Source: Vibrio nereis NBRC 15637
GTDB lineage: Bacteria; Pseudomonadota; Gammaproteobacteria; Enterobacterales; Vibrionaceae
Assembly (NCBI RefSeq): GCF_001591105.1
Contig: NZ_BCUD01000006.1
Coordinates: 1 to 64,000 of the forward strand
Length of the DNA stretch: 64,000 nucleotides
Direction: 5' to 3'
Shown: positions 30,592-40,782 of the stretch, one piece after another
Layout: each line of letters starts with the position of its first letter
Numbering within the stretch: position 1 is the first letter of the stretch
The notes under the pieces: model-generated
Database searches by the model: none
The model's input: only the letters and a program-made list of their open reading frames with translations
Told to the model about the DNA's origin: nothing
Program-made: the position numbers and the translations under genes

Positions 30592-32154
30592 TCATTCTGT
30601 CGCTGCTTTTAGATCTTTTACGCGAACACCTAGAGTCACTAAGGTGAATAGATAAACCCCAACTCCAAGTGCAATCAAAATCGCCAACCACATAATGCGT
30701 TCCAAAAGGCTCCATTGCAGCCAAACAGACATTTCTTCCAATTGCCACAATATAACTGCAACCATCGCACCACCAGCGACAATCAGCTTCACGATAAAGG
30801 TGATGGTCTTTCTACTTAATTGATATACACCTGAGCGATGTAGCCCTCTATATAATAGAGACATGTTAACCAGTGCAGACAGTGCTGTCGCAATGGCTAA
30901 CCCAACATAACCGTAGAACCAGGCAAATATCGCGTTAAACACCATATTAGAGACCATGGCAATAATGCCGTACTTCACAGGGGTTTTCGTATCTTGGCGC
31001 GAGTAGTAACCAGGCGCCAAAACCTTAATTAGCATAAAGCTCAACAACCCTGTTGCGTAAGCAATTAAAGACATCGACGCAAACTCAACATCTTGTGGGG
31101 AAAATTCACCACGCATAAATAACACCATCAGCATAGGCTTCGCGAGCACCATTAGGCCGAGCATTGCGGGAATACCCAGCAAGGTGACCATGCGAACACC
31201 CCAATCCATTGTGTGCGCGAAACCTTCGCTGTGAGCATCAACATGTTTACGTGAAAGCGCTGGCAGAATAACGGTCGCAATCGCAATACCAAACAGGCCT
31301 AGTGGGAATTCCAGTAAACGATCAGAGTAATAAAGCCAGCTAATTGAACCCGTTTGAAGAAAACTCGCAATAAAAGTATCAAACAGTAAGTTTATTTGGC
31401 TGACAGACACACCGAACAATGCTGGGATCATTAATGTGCGAATTTTAACGACTCCGGGATCTCGCCATCCCCATTTGGGTTTCACCATCACACCCGCTTT
31501 GATTAGGAATGGGATCTGAAAGAGAAACTGAACCAAACCACCTAGAAAGACCCCAATAGCCAAACCTATTTCTGGTTGAGAGAGCTGAGGTGCGATGAAC
31601 CATGCAGAAAAAATGATCATCACATTCAAAAAAACAGGGGTAAATGAAGAGACAGCAAATTTCCCTAGGGTATTGAGGATAGCGCCAGAAAGGGCAACAA
31701 AGGTAATAAACCATAAATATGGGAAGGTGATTTTGAGCATAAAGCTCGCCAGTTCAAACTTTTCTGCCGATGGGCCTCCATTAAGCCAATCCAAAAACCA
31801 GCCAAAGCCAAATAGTGCTGTTACAACACCGGATCCAATGACCCCGAATAACGTCACAACAGAGACAATACCCCCCAAGGTACCAGCCGCTCTTGCAATA
31901 AGCTGCCGAGTCTTATCCATATCACCGCTCGCGTGGTACTCTGTCAAAACGGGCACGAATGCCTGGGAGAACGCTCCTTCAGCAAATAGGCGACGCAAAA
32001 AATTAGGAATTTTGTTGGCGAAGAAGAAGACATCCGCGCTGGCGCCTGCCCCCATTAAATTTGCCACCACTACATCACGCACTAAGCCAAGCACGCGCGA
32101 AATCAAAGTCATAGCACTGACAATCATGCCTGACCTAAGAAGACGTTTACTCAC
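30592..32154 (-). CDS. murJ: Lipid II flippase MurJ
   Basis: MurJ moves lipid II across the inner membrane for peptidoglycan synthesis. The 520-residue protein has about 14 transmembrane segments and typical MurJ/MviN sequences (SRVLGLVRDVVVA near the N-terminus, RRLFAEGAFSQAFVPVL). It is divergent from rpsT; in E. coli murJ is elsewhere, so its place upstream of ribF is a Vibrio-type arrangement. Confidence 0.95.
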   Translation of the reverse strand: MSKRLLRSGMIVSAMTLISRVLGLVRDVVVANLMGAGASADVFFFANKIPNFLRRLFAEGAFSQAFVPVLTEYHASGDMDKTRQLIARAAGTLGGIVSVVTLFGVIGSGVVTALFGFGWFLDWLNGGPSAEKFELASFMLKITFPYLWFITFVALSGAILNTLGKFAVSSFTPVFLNVMIIFSAWFIAPQLSQPEIGLAIGVFLGGLVQFLFQIPFLIKAGVMVKPKWGWRDPGVVKIRTLMIPALFGVSVSQINLLFDTFIASFLQTGSISWLYYSDRLLEFPLGLFGIAIATVILPALSRKHVDAHSEGFAHTMDWGVRMVTLLGIPAMLGLMVLAKPMLMVLFMRGEFSPQDVEFASMSLIAYATGLLSFMLIKVLAPGYYSRQDTKTPVKYGIIAMVSNMVFNAIFAWFYGYVGLAIATALSALVNMSLLYRGLHRSGVYQLSRKTITFIVKLIVAGGAMVAVILWQLEEMSVWLQWSLLERIMWLAILIALGVGVYLFTLVTLGVRVKDLKAATE

Positions 32155-32234
32155 AAATACCCCTGGAATGTTCTAATACCAAAAATAAAGCGTCTCTGTT
32201 TCTTAGGAATAACTTGGTAGAGAGCAGATTAGTA

Positions 32235-32264
32235 TTAGCAATGAAAAAAAAATACTGTTAGAAT
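32235..32264 (+). promoter_or_regulatory. Probable rpsT promoter
   Basis: TTAGCA (32235-32240) and TAGAAT (32259-32264) with an 18-bp spacer, about 150 bp before rpsT, followed by a GC-rich CCCGCC discriminator as expected for a ribosomal protein gene. Confidence 0.4.
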
Positions 32265-32413
32265 CCCGCCATCTTAACCGTGAAGACCTCTCTTATCCAA
32301 AATTTGTTTGGTTTTGATGGGTTTTTACACAAACCATTTGACATTTAAGCGCAAATAGGGGATATTCCTCGCCCTTAAATTGTCACCGAACTAAGTTTTT
32401 GGGAGTTAGACCC

Positions 32414-32674
32414 TTGGCAAATAGTAAATCTGCTAAGAAGCGCGCTATCCAAGCTGAGAAACGTCGTCAGCACAACGCTAGCCGTCGTTCTATGATGCGC
32501 ACTTACATGAAGAAAACTGTTGCTGCTATCGAAGCAGGCGACAAAGCTGCTGCAACTGAAGCATTTGCAGTAGTTACACCAATCCTAGACCGCATGGCGA
32601 CTAAAGGCCTTATTCACAAGAATAAAGCTGCACGTCATAAGTCTCGTTTCTCTGCAGCAATCAAAGCTCTTTAA
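32414..32674 (+). CDS. rpsT: 30S ribosomal protein S20
   Basis: S20 binds 16S rRNA early in 30S assembly. The protein begins [13 protein letters not shown] and is 86 residues, next to 87 in E. coli. The start codon is TTG at 32414, preceded by GGGAG at 32401-32405; no ATG is available. E. coli rpsT also uses a UUG start, which is linked to its autogenous translational control. The frame extends to another TTG at 32399, but that would bury the ribosome-binding site. Confidence 0.96.
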   Translation: MANSKSAKKRAIQAEKRRQHNASRRSMMRTYMKKTVAAIEAGDKAAATEAFAVVTPILDRMATKGLIHKNKAARHKSRFSAAIKAL

Positions 32675-32701
32675 TAGAACTCTGATTTCTCAGTGAAAGA
32701 A

Positions 32702-32728
32702 AAAACCGGCTAACGCCGGTTTTTTTAT
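32702..32728 (+). terminator. rpsT terminator
   Basis: AAAACCGGC - TAAC - GCCGGTTTT with a T-run, 28 bp after the stop. Confidence 0.9.
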
Positions 32729-32772
32729 ATCTCGAGAAAATAAAAAAGAGGCATTCGCCTCTTCAAAAATAA

Positions 32773-33069
32773 TCACTTCTCGCAATACAGACTGTGAAGT
32801 AACTGGATCATGGATTTTACTTCTTCGCTACTCAGTGTGTAGTACACGGTTTGCGCTTCTTTACGTGTATTCACTAACCCATCACGTCTTAGCCAAGCGA
32901 GGTGCTGAGATAACGCAGACTGGCTAAGTTCAAGCTTGCTCGACAACTCACCTACGGAAAGCTCATCGTTGTGTAACAAACACAGGATCTGCAGCCTTCT
33001 CTCATTCGCCATTGCTTTTAATAGTACTACCGCCTGCGCAGAGTTTTTTTCCATCTCTTGTAAATCCAT
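32773..33069 (-). CDS. hlyU: ArsR-family transcriptional regulator HlyU
   Basis: HlyU is a winged-helix ArsR/SmtB-type activator of virulence genes in Vibrio (hemolysin, RTX toxin, T3SS1 in different species), usually acting against H-NS silencing. The 98-residue protein has the family HTH SVGELSSKLELSQSALSQHL (about 36-55) and the wing KEAQTVYYTL. The metal-binding ELCVC motif of ArsR is absent; two Cys remain (about 30 and 96), the pair proposed as a redox switch in HlyU. It lies next to nhaR as in V. cholerae. Confidence 0.9.
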   Translation of the reverse strand: MDLQEMEKNSAQAVVLLKAMANERRLQILCLLHNDELSVGELSSKLELSQSALSQHLAWLRRDGLVNTRKEAQTVYYTLSSEEVKSMIQLLHSLYCEK

Positions 33070-33239
33070 CGGCTAGCACCTCTTGAAACCACAATACAAC
33101 TATAATACCTTCGCAACGCTTCTATCCTCTATACCTATAAGGATATCTACTTGGCTTCACTTACCAACCGCGTTGCACTTTTGCAACAAAGATAGTAATC
33201 GATCCGTGACAACTAATCTATTTGTTATAAAAGAAAAGC

Positions 33240-34130
33240 TTACTTAAACAACGAGGTGAAGTCCGCATCGCAGACATTTTTTACCGCTGGATGCTGTATC
33301 ATTCGTTCTGCGAAGATCACATAATACTCTTCTTTCAATTCTTCCATATGACCAATTAACTGCAAAGGAAGGTCACTTTCCACTTCAGAAAAATACAGAG
33401 AAGGCGCAAGAAAAATAGCATCGCGATGGTAACGTGCGAAAGCTTTCATCAGCGCAACATCATCAAACTCGCCCAAGATATTCGGCTGTAACCCTTGCCT
33501 ATCAAACCACTGTAAAACTTTGCGTCCCATGGCCGTGCGGCTGCCTGGGATCAATAATTTCCGCTGTTCCAGTACCGCAGGAAATTGAACACCTTCAACA
33601 CCACCAGCACAGAAAAAGCTCATGTTACATTCGCCAAGCTTTTTACTGTATAACCCCGGGCTTTGGCTTGAATCCACCGGACAATCAGACAAAATCATAT
33701 CCAGCTTGTGCTGCGATAACTGTTCCAACAACATTTCATGGGTAGATTCAAAACAGCGCAAGTGAATGCTGTTGTCATCCGGCACCGTTGTCATGAGAAT
33801 TTTGCTGACCAAACGTTTAGATAACGCGTCTGCCACGCCAACATCAAACAGGATGTTGGAACGTTGGCTGTAGTTCACGATATCAAGCATCTCGTAGCTC
33901 AGGCCAAACATGCGGTCAGCATATTTAAACACTAACTGCCCTAGCTCGGTTGGCTCAATAGTGCGCCCATTTCGCTTAGTCAGTTTGCCGTCCATACGCT
34001 CTTCCAGCGCTTTGATCTGGCCCGTGACCGTCTGCGGAGTAAGAAACAATGCATCAGCCGCTTTGGTTACAGAACCTTGTTTGCAAACCATCCAAAAATA
34101 ATAAAGATGATTGTAATTTAGGTGGGACAT
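33240..34130 (-). CDS. nhaR: LysR-family transcriptional activator NhaR
   Basis: NhaR activates Na+/H+ antiporter genes in response to sodium. The 296-residue product begins [20 protein letters not shown] with an LysR HTH (about 6-65, including [20 protein letters not shown]) and an effector domain. The frame runs to 34148, but ATG 34130 matches the E. coli NhaR start. No nhaA lies next to it here; its neighbour is instead the Na+/phosphate transporter nptA, divergent across about 400 bp. Confidence 0.9.
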   Translation of the reverse strand: MSHLNYNHLYYFWMVCKQGSVTKAADALFLTPQTVTGQIKALEERMDGKLTKRNGRTIEPTELGQLVFKYADRMFGLSYEMLDIVNYSQRSNILFDVGVADALSKRLVSKILMTTVPDDNSIHLRCFESTHEMLLEQLSQHKLDMILSDCPVDSSQSPGLYSKKLGECNMSFFCAGGVEGVQFPAVLEQRKLLIPGSRTAMGRKVLQWFDRQGLQPNILGEFDDVALMKAFARYHRDAIFLAPSLYFSEVESDLPLQLIGHMEELKEEYYVIFAERMIQHPAVKNVCDADFTSLFK

Positions 34131-34148
34131 ATCACGAACTCGAATCAC

Positions 34149-34526
34149 TAACTCAATTGTGCGTTATAGCAAAACCTCCATCAGACAACAATAGTTCGAT
34201 TTATACGAACAAAACTCTCAATAGTAATATATTTACCGAAAGGTTATAAAAAGATTTATGACAGGCCTGTCATAATTAGGCCGAAAAAGATGGAATGAAC
34301 AAAAATAAATTTAAATTCGTCTCTAGCCCCAAAAAAGACAAATTAATTAAATATCAAAAACTTAACCACACAAAAAACTCTCCCCTCACTCCTAATTGAA
34401 CACCTGCTCACAAAATATTCTTCGTTACATACAACTGTAATATTACTGAAATATTTCCTCTCTAACATCGCCCTCAGTTTCAACAACAGACCACCAATAG
34501 ACAAAAACGGTCCACGGAGAAAAATT
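34149..34526. other. nhaR-nptA intergenic region
   Basis: An A/T-rich control region of about 380 bp between divergent genes. It contains a perfect 20-bp palindrome at 34256-34275 (separate entry). An 86-residue minus-strand frame (34343-34603) overlaps nptA and has no supporting features, so it is not called. Confidence 0.6.
34256..34275. promoter_or_regulatory. Perfect 20-bp palindrome, candidate operator
   Basis: TTATGACAGGCCTGTCATAA is fully self-complementary and lies 126 bp before nhaR and 251 bp before nptA. Each arm contains CTGTCAT, which is the half-site of a Pho box, but here in inverted rather than direct orientation. Its binder is unknown. Confidence 0.6.
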
Positions 34527-35672
34527 ATGAACCAAGCTACTACTACAGCGGCTCCTATTTCGAGCACGACTCGTTGGCTGCGCTGGGCTAACTTGGCATT
34601 CATGTTATACCTACTGCTACTAGCTGTATCTATGGTTGGCAGCGGCTTTAAATGGGCAACAGGCGATCAAGCAAAAGTGTTGTTTGAGTTCGCTTCTCAC
34701 CCTGTCGCAGGCCTAATGATTGGTCTAGTCGCTACCGCTCTTATTCAGTCTTCTAGTACTGTGACTTCAATTATCGTGGGCCTTGTTGCCGGCGGTCTAC
34801 CGGTAGAAACCGCCATTCCAATGGTTATGGGCGCGAACATCGGTACAACAGTAACAAACACTCTTGTGTCACTTGGACACGTGCGCTGCAAAGAAGAGTT
34901 CAAGCGAGCGTTCGCAAGTGCAACCATCCATGACTTCTTTAACCTTCTTGCGGTAGCTATCTTCCTACCTCTAGAAATGATGTTTGGCATCCTAGAAAAG
35001 ATCTCACACTGGTTGGTGTCTCCTCTTCTAGCAACTGGTGACATGAGCATCAAAGGCTTCAACTTCATCAAGCCAATGACGAAGCCTGTTGTAGGCGCGA
35101 TTAAAGAACCGCTAGCAACTTTTGGTGATACTGTCGGCGGCATCATGCTTATCGTATTGGGTATTGCGACGATCTTCGTAGCTATTACCGTAATGGGTAA
35201 GTTAATGAAGAGCCTAATGGTTGGCCGTGCACGTGAAATTCTGAAGAATGCCATCGGTCGTGGCCCAGTTCACGGCATCGTGTCTGGCTCTATCGTGACG
35301 GTACTGGTTCAGTCTTCATCAACAACAACGAGCCTAATGGTTCCACTGGTTGGCTCAGGCGTGCTTAAAGTACGTGATGTGTACCCATTCACTCTAGGCG
35401 CGAACATCGGTACTTGTATTACTGCGTTGCTGGCTGCAACCGCTGTATCTGGTGAGTTTGCTGTATTCGCTCTGCAAATTGCGCTGGTACACTTAGTATT
35501 CAACCTAATGGCAACCGTATTTATCTTCGGCATCCCGTTCCTACGTGAACTGCCAGTAAAAGGTGCAGACATTATTTCTGACATGGCAGTAAAAAATAAG
35601 GCAGTTGTGGCAGGATACCTAATGGCAGTGTTTATCGTACTACCAGGTACTATCTTGACTCTGACAGCATAA
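34527..35672 (+). CDS. nptA: Na+/phosphate cotransporter NptA
   Basis: A 381-residue inner-membrane protein with two Na/Pi-cotransport repeats, each with the QSSSTVTS / QSSSTTTS motif (about residues 73 and 257) and GANIGTTVT / GANIGTCIT. This is the SLC34-like PNaS family first studied in bacteria as V. cholerae NptA. It uses the sodium gradient to move phosphate. CGGAG precedes the start; a terminator follows. Confidence 0.94.
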   Translation: MNQATTTAAPISSTTRWLRWANLAFMLYLLLLAVSMVGSGFKWATGDQAKVLFEFASHPVAGLMIGLVATALIQSSSTVTSIIVGLVAGGLPVETAIPMVMGANIGTTVTNTLVSLGHVRCKEEFKRAFASATIHDFFNLLAVAIFLPLEMMFGILEKISHWLVSPLLATGDMSIKGFNFIKPMTKPVVGAIKEPLATFGDTVGGIMLIVLGIATIFVAITVMGKLMKSLMVGRAREILKNAIGRGPVHGIVSGSIVTVLVQSSSTTTSLMVPLVGSGVLKVRDVYPFTLGANIGTCITALLAATAVSGEFAVFALQIALVHLVFNLMATVFIFGIPFLRELPVKGADIISDMAVKNKAVVAGYLMAVFIVLPGTILTLTA

Positions 35673-35702
35673 TAACAAACGAACACCATCGCTTGCTTAT
35701 TT

Positions 35703-35732
35703 AGCCCTCTACGAAAGTAGAGGGCTTTTTTA
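35703..35732 (+). terminator. nptA terminator
   Basis: AGCCCTCTAC - GAAA - GTAGAGGGCT with T6. Confidence 0.9.
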
Positions 35733-35948
35733 CATCTCCCGTTTCATCTCTCAACTTTCTACCACCCCAAGTCTGCACCGATGAGTCTTACTACTAATCT
35801 TGAATATCTGCCCAGAGACACAAGTGAAGCTCAAAAATACTTAGCCTAGGTTGTTAGATCAGACTTTCCATAGTGAACAAACACAACCATACGTATTCAG
35901 GGTATTCCCACAAAAACCGCCTTACAGGTATAACCCAGGCCAACAAAA
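35733..35948. other. Intergenic stretch without recognised gene
   Basis: Between the nptA and thyA terminators I see no ORF with a ribosome-binding site, no tRNA and no clear repeat. Confidence 0.5.
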
Positions 35949-35977
35949 AAGGGCCAACCCACAATGGGTTAGCCCTT
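35949..35977 (-). terminator. thyA terminator
   Basis: GGGCTAACCCA / TGGGTTGGCCC hairpin on the minus strand followed by T6, 20 bp after thyA. Confidence 0.85.
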
Positions 35978-35996
35978 TCAATTTATTTCCGCTTAA

Positions 35997-36848
35997 TTAC
36001 ACAGAGAACGGATACTTAATCGCGTCATGGTGCTCGTAGCCTTCAACCCAAAAGTCATCCAATGTGACCCAGGTTTCTAGGTCTTCCAAAGATTTAATCT
36101 CTGGATTAATGTGGAACGTTGGTGATGCTAGTGGCTCACGCTTAAGCTGAACATCACGCATTAACTCGAGCTGATCTTCATAAATGTGTGCGTTAACAAT
36201 CTTATGGTACGCAAGCCCAGGCTTCTTGCCCGTAATTTGAGCCATCAGAGCAAGGAAAACATAAACCTGAACCATATTGAAGTTAAGGCCTAGCGGCACA
36301 TCACAAGAACGCTGCGTGCTGTTTAGGTACAAAGTATCGCCGAGTAGCGAGAAATGGTGGCTGTACATGCAAGGGCGCAGACACCCCATGTGAAATTCAC
36401 CTGGGTTGTAGAAATTTAAAATTTCACCACGATCATCCACTCCACGCGTCAAATCATCGACTATCTTACGCAATTGATCGATGTGACCACCGTCTGGTTT
36501 AGCCCAAGCACGGCCTTGAACGCCATAAACGCGTCCCATGTCATCCTCACCTTTACGGTATGGGTTATTCAACCAAGCGTCATTCAGGTTGGCATTTGCA
36601 TCCCAAGTTTTCGTACCTAGCTTGCGGAAATCTTCCGCATTGTCGTAACCACGGATATAGCCCAGTAGCTCTGCAACGGCCGCTTTCCAAAAGCTTTTTC
36701 TCGTTGTTACTAAAGGGAACTGGTTGTTGCCAACATCGTACGTAAGATCAGCATTGATAACCGTCAAGCAGCGCTTGCCTGTACGTTCGTTTTCAACCCA
36801 TTCACCTTGGTCAACGATGCGTTGACAAAGATCTAAATACTGCTTCAC
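35997..36848 (-). CDS. thyA: Thymidylate synthase ThyA
   Basis: ThyA methylates dUMP with methylene-THF. The 283-residue protein is about 20 residues longer than E. coli ThyA (264). The catalytic Cys lies in [11 protein letters not shown] (E. coli has LAPCHAFFQF), still within the family pattern; [13 protein letters not shown] (dUMP-binding Arg, Ser, Asn) and NAHIYEDQ are conserved. It lies 9 bp after lgt, the conserved lgt-thyA pair. Confidence 0.93.
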   Translation of the reverse strand: MKQYLDLCQRIVDQGEWVENERTGKRCLTVINADLTYDVGNNQFPLVTTRKSFWKAAVAELLGYIRGYDNAEDFRKLGTKTWDANANLNDAWLNNPYRKGEDDMGRVYGVQGRAWAKPDGGHIDQLRKIVDDLTRGVDDRGEILNFYNPGEFHMGCLRPCMYSHHFSLLGDTLYLNSTQRSCDVPLGLNFNMVQVYVFLALMAQITGKKPGLAYHKIVNAHIYEDQLELMRDVQLKREPLASPTFHINPEIKSLEDLETWVTLDDFWVEGYEHHDAIKYPFSV

Positions 36849-36857
36849 ACCAATTCC

Positions 36858-37679
36858 TTACTTCGTCTGTTGTGGTAATTCGTCTTTGTAGTGGCCACGT
36901 TTGTAAGCCCAAATCATCATCAGAATACCGACAATGACCATAGGCAATGACAATATTTGCCCCATGGAAATAAAGCCACCAAACAAGCCCAGGTGCGCAT
37001 CAGGTTCGCGCACGTACTCTACGAGGAAGCGGAATGTACCATATCCAGCTAAAAATAGCCCTGACACCGAACCAAGTGGACGCGGTTTTTTAATGAACCA
37101 GTTCAGAATAAAGAAGAGAACAACGCCTTCTAGCAGCATTTCATACAGCTGGGATGGGTGTCTTGGGAAAGGTCCACCATTTGGGAACACAAATGCCCAC
37201 GGCACATCAGTCACACGGCCCCATAGCTCGCTGTTCATAAAGTTACCTAAACGACCAACACCTAATCCAAATGGTACCAATGGCGCGATAAAGTCTGCGA
37301 CGCCAAAAAACGTGCGGCCATTCTTCTTCGCGTACCAGAACATGGCAGTGATCACACCCAGCAGGCCACCGTGGAATGACATGCCTCCCGTCCACACTTT
37401 GAAGAGATAAAGTGGATCTTGCAGAAATAAATCAAAATTATAGAAAAGTACGTAGCCGACTCGGCCACCAACCACTACACCTAAAAAACCTGCAAACAGG
37501 AGATCAGAGACTTGATCGCGAGTCCATCCACTATCGGGCTTATCTGCACGGCGATTTGCTAACCACAAAGCAAACACAAAACCAACCAGATACATTAAGC
37601 CATACCAACGAATGGATACTGGCCCGAAAGAGATCAACACAGGATCGATATTAGGAAAATCAAGATACCCCTGAGACAT
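36858..37679 (-). CDS. lgt: Prolipoprotein diacylglyceryl transferase Lgt
   Basis: Lgt attaches diacylglycerol from phosphatidylglycerol to the lipobox Cys, the first step in lipoprotein maturation (BamD and the DUF2799 protein here are clients). The 273 residues show seven hydrophobic segments and the Lgt signature [14 protein letters not shown] (about 139-152). Confidence 0.96.
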   Translation of the reverse strand: MSQGYLDFPNIDPVLISFGPVSIRWYGLMYLVGFVFALWLANRRADKPDSGWTRDQVSDLLFAGFLGVVVGGRVGYVLFYNFDLFLQDPLYLFKVWTGGMSFHGGLLGVITAMFWYAKKNGRTFFGVADFIAPLVPFGLGVGRLGNFMNSELWGRVTDVPWAFVFPNGGPFPRHPSQLYEMLLEGVVLFFILNWFIKKPRPLGSVSGLFLAGYGTFRFLVEYVREPDAHLGLFGGFISMGQILSLPMVIVGILMMIWAYKRGHYKDELPQQTK

Positions 37680-37733
37680 AGGATTATTACTCTTTTGAAG
37701 TTCAAAAATTACGAAGATAGAGATGAGAGTGCG

Positions 37734-38525
37734 TCAAAGTAACATAGTTCCTGCAACAAACATCAAAAATATTGCAAAGATTTTCTTAAGCCTCGCAGTG
37801 GGCATCGTGGTCGCTAATTTTGCGCCAAATCGAGTGGTTAACATGGAGGTAGAAGTAATAGCAATCAGCGCAGGAAGGTAAACGTAGCCAATACTGTAAT
37901 CCGGTAAGGCATCCACTTTATATCCATTGAGGATAAAACCAAGCATCCCAGACATAGCGATAAAGCAACCACATACGGACGACGACCCCACCGCTCGCCT
38001 CATTTCAATGCCGTGTCGGTTTAGAAATGGCACAGAAAGTGACCCACCACCGATACCAGCCAAGCTTGACACCATACCGATTCCTGTTCCGATCGCCATG
38101 GTTGCTCCGCTACCCGGCATGACTCGCTCGGATTTACCTTTAATGGAGAGCAGCATTTGGATGGCAAGCAATAAGACGATAACGCCAAAGACCTTAGGCA
38201 AATAATGAGAAGGGATCCAATCTGCGACGTTTGCGCCTAAAAAGCCGCCGATGACCACACCTGGCATTAACCACTTGACGACGAAGATATCGACATTCCC
38301 CAATTTAAAATGGTTAAACGCTGACGAGCCCGAGGTGACAATAATAGAGGCTAAAGAAGTGGCTAACGCGATTTGCATACTGATCTGGGGGTCAATACCG
38401 GCCATCGGTAATAACAGGATCAATGCGGGGACGACAATTAGGCCTCCACCGATACCAAGTAGCCCAGCCATAATGCCAACAAAGCCACCCAGCATGAGAA
38501 GCAGAATCAAAAACTCAATGTTCAC
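37734..38525 (-). CDS. TSUP (TauE/SafE) family permease
   Basis: A 263-residue inner-membrane protein with about eight hydrophobic helices and the repeated glycine-rich motif GLLGIGGGLIVVP (about 22-34) and SLAGIGGGSLSVPF (about 155-168) of the sulfite/sulfonate-exporter family. The substrate cannot be read from the sequence. It lies 8 bp after ptsP and before lgt; this gene is absent from the same E. coli cluster. Confidence 0.85.
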   Translation of the reverse strand: MNIEFLILLLMLGGFVGIMAGLLGIGGGLIVVPALILLLPMAGIDPQISMQIALATSLASIIVTSGSSAFNHFKLGNVDIFVVKWLMPGVVIGGFLGANVADWIPSHYLPKVFGVIVLLLAIQMLLSIKGKSERVMPGSGATMAIGTGIGMVSSLAGIGGGSLSVPFLNRHGIEMRRAVGSSSVCGCFIAMSGMLGFILNGYKVDALPDYSIGYVYLPALIAITSTSMLTTRFGAKLATTMPTARLKKIFAIFLMFVAGTMLL

Positions 38526-38533
38526 GGTATTTC

Positions 38534-40780
38534 CTATCGTTTACCCGCACGAATAAATCCAGCAAACCCTTTATCTTCGAAGAAGGTTCGCATCATATTG
38601 TAAATCTCATTGCCGTAAGGTTGCATTAACGCTTTATCGGCCAGTGCTTTGAGCTCTGTGCTATCAACCTGGCACAATAAATACTTCACTTTCGCGACAT
38701 TGGAGGTGTTCATACTTAAGCTTCGGTAGCCCAAGCCAACCATCAGTAAAGCACCAATAGGTTCCCCTGCCAGCTCACCACAAATACAGACCGGTAGATT
38801 CAAGCGATCGCACATTTTTTGTATCTGGTCGAGGGCCATGATAACTGCTGGGTGCATAGATTCGTACACATCAGATACCCGCGCGTTATTGCGGTCAACA
38901 GCCAATAAATACTGAGTTAAATCATTGGTACCAATTGAAACAAAGTCGACTTTATCCGCGATCAGAGGTAACAGGTAAATCATCGAAGGCACTTCAATCA
39001 TGACGCCAATTTCAGGCATCCTGATACGCTCATCAATTTCTGATACTTCCTGATAAGCACGCTCAATCAAATCAATCGCATCGTCTAACTCCTGCGCGCC
39101 AGACACCATAGGCAGCAAAATGCTCAAATTCTGACTTTCTGCACTGGCTCGCATCATCGCTCGTATCTGCATCAAAAAGATATCTGGGTGATCGAGAGTA
39201 AACCGAATTCCCCGCCACCCAAGGAATGGGTTATCTTCTTCAATAGGCAAGTAAGGCAGCGCTTTATCACCACCGATATCCAAGCTCCGCATGACGACAC
39301 GTTTGTTTGGATAGGTGTTGAGCACCGCTTGGTATTGCTGAGTCTGCTCTTCTTCAGACGGAAAACGATGCTGTAGGAGAAAAGAGATTTCAGTGCGATA
39401 CAAACCTACACCATCAACACCTTGGTTTTCAGCAATATTGGTATCTGCGCTCAGCCCTGCATTAAGCAAGATTTCAATACGCTGATTATCTTTGGTGCAT
39501 GCAGGCTCAAGAATGCGCTGATTCACCATGCTAGACAATTCACGCTCTTCATTGACCAGCGCGCGGTATTCTTTTAATAACTGACGACTTGGGGTAACCA
39601 GAATCTTACCGCTGTATCCATCAACAATACCCTTTTTACCACTGATTGCTTTAAGGTTAATACCCGCGCCCATCACAGCAGGGATGCCTAACGCGCGAGA
39701 CAGTATTGCCGCGTGTGAATTCGCAGCCCCTTCCGTCGAGACCACCGCTAAGAGTTTGTCTTTAGGAATGGAAGCTAATGTGGTAGCAGTCAGTTCCCGA
39801 ACCACCAAAATAACAGGGTGTTCTAATACTGGTTGCTCTTGTTCGGTATTGTGTAAGAAGTAGAGTAATCGATGCCCTAGTTCACGAATATCTTGTGCCC
39901 GTTCACGAAGATAGACATCCGACATACGCGCAAAGCGATTTGAGTAACTTTCTACAATCTGTCTCAGCGCCCAATCAGCACGATCGCCTTTTTGGATTTG
40001 CGCCTTCAGATCTTTACGCAACATAGGGTCATTGAGTAAGTGCGTAAACAAGTCAAAAATGGCCAAAGCGTCTTTGTTAATTTCGCTATCTAGCTTTTTA
40101 CGCATGCGGCGAAAATCATTTAATGCCGCTTCAATCGCAAGCAACAAAAGCTCTTGTTCACGCTCAACATCTAACGTTGATGCGGGGCAAACTTCCGACA
40201 ACTCTGGCTGAGTGTCGTCTAGCCAAAACTCCCCGATCGCGACACCAGGAGAAGCCGGTACCCCACGTATCGCTTGCTGTTTTTTTTCTAAACGCCATAA
40301 CCCTTGGGTTTGCGCATGCGCAATGATCACCGCCAACTGCGCCGCTAGAGTAACGAGGAAAGATTCTTCCATCTCGTTAAACTGACGAGGCTGCTTTTGC
40401 TGAACGACGAGAACGCCCAAGACTTGTTTGCGGTAAATGATCGGCGTACCAAGAAAGCTTTGGTAAATCTCCTCGCCGAGTTCTGAAAAATATTTAAAGT
40501 TAGGATGCTTAGACGCTTCAGCTAAGTTAAGGGGTTCGGCACTCCTTTTGACCAAACCAACTAACCCCTCACTGAAGCGAATATGAATTTTATCGCCTTT
40601 AAAACGCAGCCCTTGTGTCGCCATCAGTTCAAGGCGCTGCATTTCTTCATTAGCCAGATAGACGGTACAGCACTCAGTGCTCATCGCACTGCATGTTTGC
40701 TTAACCAAGATGTCTAAAGCTTGATGAACATCTTCGACTTTAGAGACTTGTTCAACTATTTCCCTTAGTTGAGAAAGCAT
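38534..40780 (-). CDS. ptsP: Phosphoenolpyruvate-protein phosphotransferase PtsP (enzyme I-Ntr)
   Basis: EI-Ntr passes phosphate from PEP to NPr (PtsO) and on to PtsN, linking nitrogen status to potassium and envelope control. The 748 residues have an N-terminal GAF domain (about 15-160), the swivelling phosphohistidine domain with STEGAANSHAAILSRALGIP (active His about 356) and a C-terminal PEP-binding barrel with ICGELAGE. It starts 2 bp after rppH. Confidence 0.95.
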   Translation of the reverse strand: MLSQLREIVEQVSKVEDVHQALDILVKQTCSAMSTECCTVYLANEEMQRLELMATQGLRFKGDKIHIRFSEGLVGLVKRSAEPLNLAEASKHPNFKYFSELGEEIYQSFLGTPIIYRKQVLGVLVVQQKQPRQFNEMEESFLVTLAAQLAVIIAHAQTQGLWRLEKKQQAIRGVPASPGVAIGEFWLDDTQPELSEVCPASTLDVEREQELLLLAIEAALNDFRRMRKKLDSEINKDALAIFDLFTHLLNDPMLRKDLKAQIQKGDRADWALRQIVESYSNRFARMSDVYLRERAQDIRELGHRLLYFLHNTEQEQPVLEHPVILVVRELTATTLASIPKDKLLAVVSTEGAANSHAAILSRALGIPAVMGAGINLKAISGKKGIVDGYSGKILVTPSRQLLKEYRALVNEERELSSMVNQRILEPACTKDNQRIEILLNAGLSADTNIAENQGVDGVGLYRTEISFLLQHRFPSEEEQTQQYQAVLNTYPNKRVVMRSLDIGGDKALPYLPIEEDNPFLGWRGIRFTLDHPDIFLMQIRAMMRASAESQNLSILLPMVSGAQELDDAIDLIERAYQEVSEIDERIRMPEIGVMIEVPSMIYLLPLIADKVDFVSIGTNDLTQYLLAVDRNNARVSDVYESMHPAVIMALDQIQKMCDRLNLPVCICGELAGEPIGALLMVGLGYRSLSMNTSNVAKVKYLLCQVDSTELKALADKALMQPYGNEIYNMMRTFFEDKGFAGFIRAGKR

Positions 40781-40782
40781 GT

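Noticed and set aside
31595..32176. 193-codon plus-strand frame inside murJ
   Set aside because: Antisense to MurJ; its length follows from codon usage on the coding strand.
34267..34273. Pho box for PhoB before nptA
   Set aside because: Only one direct-oriented CTGTCAT half-site is present; the second is inverted, so a standard Pho box is not formed.
34745..35254. 169-codon minus-strand frame inside nptA
   Set aside because: Antisense to the NptA coding region with no family features.
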